From contig BQMF02000031.1 in assembly GCA_027922465.2 (NCBI GenBank), positions 868,001-932,000 of the forward strand: a stretch of 64,000 nt of DNA, in the 5' to 3' direction. Position numbers and translations under genes: made by a program. Positions 33,301 through 45,300 of this stretch are shown here, piece by piece. Under the pieces are notes generated by a model. The model was given only the letters and a program-made list of their open reading frames with translations, was not told where the DNA came from and did not search any database. The stretch comes from Turritopsis dohrnii (Eukaryota; Cnidaria; Hydrozoa; Anthoathecata; Oceaniidae). The first letter of the stretch is position 1. Each line of letters opens with the position of its first letter.

Positions 33301-36300
33301 ACATGGGAGGAACGCTTCGTTTTCAGGCTAGCGCCACTTCCTTCTAAAGCGGAGCGTTTCCTTCGATCGCCACCGCCACTGCCAACATGGGCGGAACGCT
33401 TCGTTTTCAGGGTAGCGCCACTTCCCTCGAAAGCGGCGCGTTTCCTTCGATCGCCACCGCCACTACCAACATGGGAGGAACGCTTCGTTTTCAGGCTAGC
33501 GCCACTTCCTTCTAAAGCGGAGCGTTTCCTTCGATCGCCAGCGCCACTGCCAACATGGGCGGAACGCTTCGTTTTCAGGGTAGCGCCACTTCCCTCGAAA
33601 GCGGCGCGTTTCCTTCGATCGCCACCGCCACTACCAACATGAGCGGCACGTTTCGTTTTCAGGTTAGCGCCACTTCCTTCTGCAGATTTTTTTAAGTTCG
33701 TGCGATCTTCATCAGACGAACGTTTCTCCATTTCAGATCGTTTTTTCTTCTGAGTGGCTGCTGTGTTTTCATCTTCATATTTCTCCACAAATTCTCCGTC
33801 GTCGCCTTCTCCTATCACCATTCGTCGATATTCAAACTTGGGTTTTTCGTCCACTAAACAATACGAAATGAAGCAATTCCAATAACACTTCCACAGATGC
33901 ATCATGATACACGTCATATCACTTACAGTCGTCGTCATCTTCCTCTTCGTCGTCAACACTTCTTACTTGACGTTTATACGCATCAATGTTCGACAAATAA
34001 GCCGTTAGTAAGTCTTTGCCGTTGTCAGGATCGTAAGGGTCACTATCTTCGTCTATAGATCGCTTTTCACGCTCTGCTTCACGCTTGTCCATACCAAAGT
34101 CAGTTTTTTTCAAAATCTCACGAGCAGCTGTAAATTAACAAGAAAACCTCAGAAAAAGATGGTTGCATCAAAACAAAATATTACGTTATTAATCTGTCAA
34201 ACGATTCATGAAATTGACAGCTCGTTATATCAGTGGACGCATCCTCACGCATAAAAAAAACAAAAGTTCTATAGAACTCACCACTGAGGGAAGCTAAGGA
34301 TGCCATCTTCTGTTGCATTAATTCTTCATCTTCTTCATCATCTTCTCGTTTTTCCTTTCGTCCATGTTTATGCCCTTTCTTGTGAACTTTATGCTTTTTA
34401 CTCACACCTGCAAAAAATAACAAATACTTCATCAACTTCACAAACAAAAATAAGTTAGTTAACTTAAGGGTTCATCACTCCTCTGCAGGCATGAATTTTC
34501 CGAAATCAAGTCTAGATGAACGACTTACTGGGAAGAAGCTTCTGTGCAGCTGAAAAAAAAAACAAAAATTGAACTACATTAAAATGTTACAGTAAACTGT
34601 TTCCAATCTCCTAATGGAGCATTGTTCGAATTATGAGGATTTTTCAATTCTTTTTATTTGATGTGAAATATTTACCTTTCAAAGCAGCTTGAGCAGCTAA
34701 AACAGATATAGATTAAAGATTTTTAAAGAAATTAGAAAAGGTGGTCATCATAAATAAAAAACGAAATGCTTTCAACATTCACCTTTCATAAGATGAGTCG
34801 CAACGTTAGCTATAAACAAAATGTATACATGTAAACAAAAATAACTTGTAAACAAAACAACAAAATAGTAATCACGAAGAAATAAAAAATCAAACGAATA
34901 GAAGACTTATTGCTCTTTTCTCCATTTTTTGAATTTGAACTTTTCATACCTCCTTGTGCTTCTATAAGATAAAGAAATAGGAGATACTTCAGAAGAGTAA
35001 AAAAGATACTTCATACCTACACCGACAAAATTCCAACAGAACGTACCGACAACCTCCTTGTTTTTATTTTCTTTCTTGACCATACGAATTGGAGGTGGTG
35101 GCAGAGTGTCACGTAAACGCTCCTCAGCATCCACTTTGGCGAAGTCAAAATCGCTAGGATCATACTCCTTTCCATCTATACAAAAAATCCAAGTTTTACC
35201 TCAAACAACCCGTAGTTCATACGCAGTAACTTTCCATTTAAGATCAGATTGACAATGTAGTAAGTAAGTATGTAACTGGCCGCACTCACCCACAGAATAA
35301 ACAGAGTTATGCCAGAAAGCTCCACATCGACGCTTACTGTCTCCATTACACAATGAATTGCAGTCTTGATCTTTCGCGCGACCATATCTACCAAACGCGT
35401 TGCCACAGAAACAAAGGTAACCATATTGGACACCTGCAAATTTGTAGTTCTGATATTGACACTCTTTGATACATGCCTCAGGAGTGGTCTGGTAACGAGT
35501 AAATCGTTTGGGCAGATCACGAACTGGTCTTTTATCACGAAAACAACCCTGATAACCTAAAAAACATTTCCTTGGTAAATAAAAATTCAAAACTACAAGT
35601 CTTCGTTGACAAGGATAACATACTTGGATGCGTTGTATAGATTGGTTGGTTGGTACCAAACAAACCTTCTGGTTCTAAAAGAATGGTAAGAGGTCCCTAT
35701 TTAGACCAGCAAATACGAATGTCAGATAGTCCTTCGGTCGTGTGTATAGCACAAGAACATCCAACCTACCTGATTTCGTGTCATTATGACAAGTGCAAGG
35801 ATTAACATTTTGAACGGGTTTTGGGTGACAACTCCTTGAACAGGGATTATCAACCGCCAGCTGTGTCGGTGTGAGTCCGGCTTGAGCCGCTACAGGTGCA
35901 ACCTGTTGTTGGACAGATTGAGCAAAGGTCTGGGTTTGAGATACTCCTGCTGGCGTTGCTGGTGCCGCCGGAACCAGTGGGGCTTGTGCTGCAGCTGGTT
36001 GGACAACTTCTGACTGGCGGGCAGCCTCTGGTGCTCTTGGTGGAAAGAAATTGCTAGTAGCAGGTGTACAACGACATGGCTTGTCCACAGCAACTGAAAG
36101 AGGGTGACAGGCTTGTTTGCACCAACCACTCGCGATTGGATCTACACTTCGTTGTTCACCTCGAGTTGTGTTTGCCGCCTAAAGAAACACGTCACTTCAT
36201 CAACTACATGTCTTTTATTTATTTATCACACAAAACGAGAATCGCAAAATTCATGTCGCAATTTTGTAACAAAGTCGCCAAAAAAAATGTCACAAAATCC

Positions 36301-39300
36301 TTTTTTCTACCACCTTATCTACGGTTTACAGCGTTAGCATAAACATCCTTAAGGAAAGTCAAATATATATGTAATGTGTAACAAAACCATGGTTTTCAAA
36401 AACATGACTTTCAATACGTAAAAATCATCGTTACCACATGTGATAAAAGTAACATTACATTAAGGCTAGAAGATGCAGGTGTGCTGTTGGACGCTGAAGG
36501 TCCCACCAAAGCTGAAGGTCCAACCGGTGCGGCAAACTTACTAAAACCAGCGGTTGCTACAGGTGTGTTGTTGAAGATTGGAGCAGCGGAAGGTAGCAAA
36601 GGAGAAGCTGCATAATTTGCAGGAACTGGTGGTGAAATGATTGGTTCATTCTCGGGCTCAGCTGGAAGCGAGTAAGACGTTCGCTGAGAAATAGGCACTG
36701 CTTCACTGCTATTCTTTATTTGATTGATGTCTGAGTTGCTAGGTGCGTTGCTAGCTGGGTTACTAGGCGAGTTGCTAGGTGTTTGTGTCACTGTGGTGCT
36801 GTTGTCAGCAAGGGGAGTAGTGTTTGTTTGCGTAGCTTGTGTTTTGATTGGTGGAGATTGACAACTGCATGGTTTAGAAGAGAAAACTGGCTGTGGATGA
36901 CACATTTTTTTACATGTGCATTCTTCAGACTGATCTCCACATATCTGCAGAACGAAAAAAGTTTTTTCTGTGCAACTTTAAAGATATAAGAATGTTCAAC
37001 GAATAATAAATTCGAATTTTACGTTGATCCACACCTAATCTTACTGCCACTAAAAGTTCAACGGTGTTTCCAGACGTCTAAAACCTTTTAGTTGATTCTC
37101 TGACAAACGTGTATGGGTGAACTAGGCTAAATTGACTTATTTTCCACTTTTACACTTTTCCAAGAAACTTATACGACAAAGGAAGGTTATACTTTGGCTA
37201 CCTGCTGCTCAAACATTGAGGTTTTTATTGGTGGTTCAGCAGATTTACCACAAGAACATGGTGTTACCCGCTGCACAATGTATGGATAACAATGTTTTTT
37301 GCATTTACATTCAGCAGAAGTGTCTGTGCAAAGCTGGAAAAAACAAAGTGAGTTGTCATAACAACAATGTAGCCAAAATAATTAAGCAAGATCGGAAGAC
37401 TTGTCAACTGTCTGCTCCAAAAAACTTTCTTTTGGTCAGTTTATATGTTCAGGAAGATGGTGGAACAACAATTGTGCAAGTTTATTGGTTAGTATCAAAT
37501 TAAAAAACTAAATGGTGATTGGACAAAAATACTGATAAACGTGAATTACATAAAACTGATGATATGGGTATGTTACCTGTGCTTTTTGTATATTTTGAGG
37601 CATGGCATTTAGATCCTGTGAAAATAAAAGTATAAAATTCTGACAAACCTTTGAAGCCATGTATGTATATGATTCATCACCATGGTGATTGCATTTAAAG
37701 TTATGGAAAGAAGATCTGATTGACTGATTTTCTGAATGTATGAGTGTATATATGTACCTGTGGTGAACTGAAGACAGGAACATTTTGAAATGTTGGCAAC
37801 TAAAGATAATAGAATGCTTACAAAATAAATATATGATAAATAATTTGAACGTATGTAAGTAAATAAATAAACAGCTATTACATCTACCTGTGGTGTAAAT
37901 GGGACAGTTTGTGGTGTGTTTAACTAGAGAAAAGTGTAAGTGTAAGATCATTGAATCATTATTCATGGATTGGAATGTCAGCAGATTCTTAACAGACTTC
38001 TACATTCTGTATCTCCTCCTCACTGCTATTTTTGCATCTCCTCCTCACTGCTTTACTACCATCAGCTTCTTCTACACTTTGTGCATTTACCCTTTTCAAA
38101 TCTAATATGGACTCCAATAATCCAAAAAGCAAACATAAATAATATGAAATGAATTATCTTTCAAACCAAAATTCTTCATTGTAAAGGTTTAAAGTTCTAC
38201 ACAGCAGTATGTAAGTTATGGTTTTAAATGGTTACGTTCTACATAACAGTATGTTATGGTTTTAAATGGTTTACATAACAGAAACCTTTCTGGCACTTCT
38301 TTCATTTAATCATTCATTTTTAAAAGCACTTTCAATAAAACCATACCTTCTTGGCTGGAGGAGCTGGTTTGACACTAGAATTTTCTGGTTCACTAGTTGT
38401 TTTGTTAATTGTTTTATTTGTGAGAGATTCCATTGTATTTCCAGTAGTGGCATTTTCTTTCCTCTGAGAATCCTCTCCTTCGCAGTTACAAGGAGAATAA
38501 GATGTGACTGCTTTTGGGTAACAGGCTCTCGTGCAGAGGCATTTGGGTGAGTCATCTGTACATAATTTTGAGCTTTGGGTGATGACATTCTTAGCATCTG
38601 AATTACCAGTACTCTTCGCATTTGACACCATCTCCTGACATTCACATGGTGTGGCCTACAAAGTAGGATATTGTTTTCATTATCAATAACAGACCAGACT
38701 CCCAATTTTTTTATATTCTGACAATTCCCAACATAATAAAAGTGATTTGTCAACACTACAGTATCATAACATCCCTAATGTTAAAAGAGAAGCAAAACAT
38801 ACCGAAGCGACAGGTTTTGGTAAACAAGTTCTCTCGCACAAACATTCTGCCGTAGAACAATTTTCAGATGTACCGTTGCCTTTAGCGACAGTATGATTAC
38901 CAGTCCCCATGCTTTTCTTATCCGGTTTTTTCCAATTAGCAGGCTCTGGATATTTCACATTGCCTGCTACATCCTCTTTGACACTCTTGTGTCGCTTGCT
39001 AACAGTATCTGAAACATGATGTTTACGAGCACGTTGTGGATTATTTGTTGAGCAATGGCAAGGAGTATATCTAGCAACCGTGTAAGGGTGACAGGTTCGT
39101 TTGCACATGCAGTCTGGTTGAGATTTATTGCAGTTGGGCATTGGAATAGTTGCTAAACAAAAAACAGTTCTGTCCCCATGCTATTTTAGGGATTGTTAGT
39201 TTTGTGTATGTGTGTGTTTGTAAATGGGAAACATATTGTGATTTTTAGGAGAAAAAAAAAACACAAACGAAATCTGATCATATTAAAGCCTTGATGTCTA

Positions 39301-42300
39301 AAGTTTGATTCGACAAGATTATCTGCACCTCTTTTAGACTTGAAGAACAATTCTGTCAAACGATGATCGATATCAGCTTTATGATTCAGTGCAGCACTCA
39401 TCTTGCTAACCTACAAAGAATTATCATATCTAGTATACAAGAAGTGAGAAAACTTGAGACAGCATTCGATTTTCATAAATCACCAAGCTAAACAATAAGT
39501 AGGTAAGTATTTTGTGGAAATATTACTTACTGGCTGTTCCATCAGCCATGAGGTGTAGTCCTTTGCCGCACTTTCCACAGAGTCCTAAGAAAACCGAACA
39601 AACATCCAAAAAAAGGAAGTGACATTTTGTCATAAAATTTTCCATTCAATTATAACATTTTATGAGGTTAGAATTTATGTATTCTGATTGACCATTGCCC
39701 AAGTGGAATTGAAACAGTTCAACTTTTTTAGTGGTTCATTGATGAGTTGAACAAATGAAAGGAATCTCATATTGCATCCACATTGAACTTTAAGATGAAC
39801 TGCCTATATACAGATCAGCAGTCATAACCAGGAGAGCAGGAAAAAGTAACCTACATCATCATCTCCCGTCGAACGAGTTGTTTCAATTTTTTCTATACTG
39901 TCATCTGAATTCAATTTTTGGAATAAATTTTCTAATTCTAAATAAATAAAGAGGAGTAAATCTTTTTGGTAATAATTTACCAGCGTATTCATATTAATTA
40001 TTAGAAATATCTGCTGACCACATGCAAAACCTACTAAAATATAAAAAAGGATCATCTCAAAAAAATTAGTTTGCAGATGCATTTAAATGCAGAATCACAA
40101 TGGAACCTTGTTCTATTTCATAAATCAATTAGTTTAAAATTATTAACCTTGTCTATCCGCATCTGAAATTTTGGAATCACCAGTCCAATCTTCTTTAACA
40201 ATATAACCTGGCAACGTTAAAAAAAGTGTCTGCCTTACTAGCGAAATACTGATGAATAAGATTTAGAAAAACGCAAGGTTAAAAAAAGGATTACTGATAG
40301 TTTATGTATGTTGAAAGGGAGAATAACATAAATAAATAAATGATAAACATAAATAAATAAATGAAAAAGAAATCAATAGATGAGTGAAAAAACCTAACCT
40401 GCTTTATTGTCAACATCATTTGTATCGAAAGATCGTTTTTCTAGAAATTAAAATAATGAAATTTAAAATGGTGAAATAGAATGACAGGTAATTGACAGTC
40501 CTCTTCAATAGGTTTTACATGAAATGTGTAAGAAACTTTAGTGTGGTGTGAAGATAACAGATATCTATTGTCTTAAACTTTTATATGTACTGAACGTTTC
40601 AAGTACGGACTTTGAAAAAAAAGTATTTCAATTCAAATTTGATAAAACATTATGAAGGACAATCAAAAACACTTTGTGTGAAAGCTTTCTCCGAACTATC
40701 CTAGGGAATAGTAAGTCTTGAATAATAGATCAGAGTCTGTTTAATCTCTAAAGTTAATTCCAAAGGAGTCACAATATAACAAACTGTCAAAGAGAAAGAA
40801 TTTCTTTTTTTTTAATTTTATTCATGACACAATCCGATTATTAGTACTGTCTCCTTATTTTGTTTTTACATGTCTGTGTTCAAGTGATTCAACAGCAATA
40901 CGTATAAAGGTAAGAAATTTCAGAAACTCTTTTTACATTATACATGATTAAATGTTTTAGTATAAAGTGGGCTTTAAGTTTAATTTTGATCTGATTAAGA
41001 AACAGCATATGCAACAATATGTCACATTTCTTATCAATCTAATTTACAAAAGAATGTCTCCTTTTAAAGAGAGAGATCAAAGAGATAATTTTCTAAACAA
41101 ATTTCTAATCTAATCAACAATCTATTGGATTCTGGTATTCACTATACCCCCTGTTATAAGATAACACTTACAAAAGAGAGTTATCAATAACAGTTACATA
41201 GTGGGGGGTTTGGCCAGGATGATTTCATGTTTAAAAGTACATCAAACAAGGTATTGTGGTTCCGGGAGAAAAACTTCAGAATGATTCATGCTATTCAAAG
41301 GTTTAAAAGATTAGATTGCACACTTCCTGGCCATTTTCTGATAAACATTATTGAAGTTGTATTTTATGCTAAAACTTGATGTTTAAAAGCTGATACCGAA
41401 TTAACAGATAAGACAGTTACATCCTCTCTTGAAATGATGTTGAATTAAGCCATGGATGAGACAAATGATGTATTTAAAAATGATGTTTATTTATGGTTAT
41501 CAAATTTAACTACAGTAGAACCACTGCTCGATCAATGGAAAGTGCCAGGATATCAAGATGTTGACCCAGTTGCTGAATTGTACAGTCATGAAAAAGAAGC
41601 ATCAAGTATGATTAGCTGCTTTCTAACATCAAAACATTTCACATAAAAAAAACCTTGTCTGGACATCTAGTGAACAGCAAGGTATTTGTTAGTGAAAGCA
41701 ACAAAACTGTTTTTAAAATCTTTTAGGCCTATGGATATGGATCCTAACAACAATGGGAGTTACACTTATAAGTATGTCTGTCATTTTGCTGCTAGGCATG
41801 GGAAAACTTGTCAAATGGTAAATAGACTGATATCTGTATTTTTTACCTGTGTGTTTATGAAAGAGAAATGGTGAAAAACAAATAAAAATCTTTATAGGGA
41901 GCCAAGTCATGGTCAAAATTTTAGCTTGTTTGGTATCATCAGACAGTTAATGGTCTATGCCGGAGACAGGTGTCTATTGCTTTTTTTATTTTTTTATGAG
42001 AAAAAAGCGAGAAAAAGTTTTAATGAAAAACTTGACATGGTAATTTTTGTTTTCCAGATGTACTATCAAACTTTCCACTTTTTTCACCAGCAAAGGTATG
42101 TATATCAACAAGACAACACCAAGCAAAATCATTTTCAATTCGGCTCCATAACAGAGCAAGATGATGAAATTTATTTTTAGACCTACATGCTTATGAAAAA
42201 CCAGTAGATGTGCGGTTGAAAGAAATTCATGTTTATGCGGATAACATGAGAATATTAAGCACATTAAAATCTTCTCAAACGGAGTTACAAGAACCCGCAG

Positions 42301-45300
42301 AATACTCCAAATGGGGTAAGACAAACAAGAATATAACATAATACTCTGTCAAGTATAAAACTGCAAATCCTTTTTCCATTATTTTTAATTTAAGGACAAG
42401 CTTCCCCCTCTTCATCACATATAAGCTCACAGCAAAACAAAGCATCTACACCTGCAATGGAACAAAGATTTTCACTCAAAAAAGTGGATAAGACAGGTAC
42501 ATTTTTCAGAAAGTTCTCGCTGCGTCGATCAAGATTGACCCAGACTGTACCTTATCACAACTCCAAAGAAAGAGAAAAGAGACTGGCACAAATTGAAGCA
42601 CTTCGAGTGAGACCTCTACCACCGCTACCAACAATATCAGACATCATGAAAGAAAAAGAACATAGCCTGTTCTTCCCTACTCATCTCTTTCAAGAACCTG
42701 CAGGAAATGAAACTTCAAAAAGACACACAAACTTTGACAAAGTCAGAAAGCGACTATTAACAAATTCTCAAGAGCAACTCTCCATTAGTTTTATATCACA
42801 CAGAAAGAACATTTTAGCAGAATTCCACAGACACAGATCGACACTTCAACATGAGCGAAAGAACACAGCAAGTCAAGATATACAGTCATTGCGCTCAAAA
42901 TCGTTTGATGACAATTATTTGTCACATAAAAGACGTAATAAACTGCTTTTGCGTCGCTCAAAAAGTGTGGATATTCTTGAAGAAAACGTGACAATTAACA
43001 CCTTATACTCAGAGCTATACAATTTAACCCATAAATCAACGCCAAATGTGATTGATAACAATGGATATATACAATTGCCTAGTGATGATGATTTTGTGCC
43101 AAAGAGACATATTGATCAAGAAATGAAAAATAAAGCCCGTACAAAGGTTAAAAGAGATGAGAGTCTGTATGCAAAGATACCTGATCTGCCAAACAATATT
43201 TCTAAAACTCAAATTCAGAAACGGCCAATTCCAGTTCCAGAAGAATTACAGGTTGTGTCTCATCAAATGAACAATATGAGAATATCAGATAACCTAACTC
43301 ATGAACATATTTATCAAAGGGCATCTTTAATACAAGCAGAAAAGAATCATTGTTATATTAAGATTGCAAACAAAACGTAAACGTAAACGTAGCGGTCATG
43401 TGACAGATTAATACTAAAGTTTGATTAGCAAAACAAGAAACTGTTTGAAAGTGACAGTTCAAAATGATGAAACAGAAATCTGGCCATGATAAGATAGTGT
43501 TTTAAAAACGAGGGAAAAAATCACTAATATATCATATAAAGATTTTTTGTTAACTAAAAGCAATATGATTAAAGAAAAATATACAATCTTATCTCTCCAA
43601 TTTTTCCTGCTCATGACTATTAATACCATATCCATAATTGATTCAAGAATATATATGTTTGTGTTTCTTTCAACAGTTTGCAAGGTAACTCATGTTCAGC
43701 AAATTTTATCAGTTCAAGATGTAGAAAAAACTAAAAACATACCTTTACGCTTTGATTCTGATCTAGCTAACAGGGTATGATAAAAGGCATCTAGAACAAA
43801 TCAGAAACATGTCAGAAATTTCAGTTGAGGATAAGGAAGGCTCCACAAAACCTGACTTGACAAGCATGAAAGGAGCATGTTGAAGAAGTATATATTTTAA
43901 ACACACATTTGATTTCAATAGTTTGGTTAACATGTTTGATAATTATATATTATATCATAAATGACTCAATGTAAATGAAACTCTGTGTAGGTAGAAAGAT
44001 GCATTATTTGCTGACCATCTTCATAATTTATTTTCCATTAAAATAGCTCTTCTTCCATTCGTCTTTATAGAAATGATTCAGTGCCTTCTCTAAGGGCAAT
44101 TAATACAGTTGCTGTATTCAGTATTATTTGCTTGATCATTGCTGACACTTACAGTTTATGTTGTGGTTTATTATTGTTATTACATGATACTAAATATTCA
44201 ACCTGAAATTGTTCGGGCTCAGCGTACCTTTTACTCACATATGCATTGCATAACTTTTTCCGTAATTTCTTTTGACCAGTACATTTTAGCTGCCGGTTTA
44301 ATTAAACGCTTTTTGAGTATAACTAATTGTATTCAAGGTTGTCATAACGTAGAAATGTTGAATAACGAAAAATGCCCATAACTTTCTCAAAAAGCAATAT
44401 TTTTCCCTTTAAAATGATTACATCTGTCAAATAAAAATTGAAAAAACATTTTTGACTTTTGAAACGTACTCTTAAACAACTTGTTAAGGTTGTTCAAACC
44501 ATAGTGTCTTTGACCCCCAAAGACAACTCAACTCCCCCCCTGAAAAAAAAGTCCTCCCCTCCTTGAGTTTTTGTCCCCCCTCCAGAGAAATAGAAAAAGG
44601 CTCCCCCCCCCCACCACTACAACTTTTAAACTCCAAAACGCAAAACAAACCCTACAAACACCTAGAAAAGAAACAAATTTCTAACACAACAAAAAGAATA
44701 TATTAATACTAGACGCCAAGGCGGCGTCACTCGCCGCCCATGTCCACCTGCTCTGTATCACTGTATCAATAAACGTCAAATTTCCTTATAAACGGCTCGT
44801 ATAACTTGTGTTCAACCAGAAGCAGATTCGAAGTCACAACCTCTGGTAAAACCAATCTTTTATCAGTGTAACAATGCACTCAAAACGTAGAGAGAGAAAA
44901 CTTCAACTTTTTATTAGCTTTTGTTTTAAAAAAGTTACGCGCTCTAACATGGGTGCTATCAAACGTAAGGGGGAAATGGTTTCTCTTCTTAAAAAGATCA
45001 CACGGGAGGAGAGAAAAAAAAGGCACGTGCTAAATGAATAAAGTGAATTAAAAAAACGTTCGATCTGAAGCGCATAACAATTAAAAAAAAGAAATTAAAT
45101 TATTAAAAGAAAAGCAAAAAAAAAAAAACATTTTGTTTTGATATGATACTCTTTTTTTACCTATCGGTTTTTAAACATTTTGATTGCTCAAAAAAAAAGT
45201 TCACCCGTCTCAGACATATGCTGCCACGTTCTGCCACTGCTGCTTTTTGTCCAAAATGTTTAATCAGTTAGTTTCTTTGTATTTAGTTGATGTACTGTTT

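Noticed and set aside
33136..33642. Plus-strand 168-codon frame of repeated ERFVFRLAPLPSKAERF units
   Set aside because: It is the exact antisense of the 84-bp coding array. The minus-strand frame has matching exon phases on both sides, and the plus frame has no splice or domain support.
41727..41817. Alternative reading of adaptor exon 2 as PMDMDPNNNGSYTYKYVCHF
   Set aside because: Phase from exon 1 selects the other frame, which yields a hydrophobic helix and continues in phase through exons 3-6; this frame hits a stop in exon 3.
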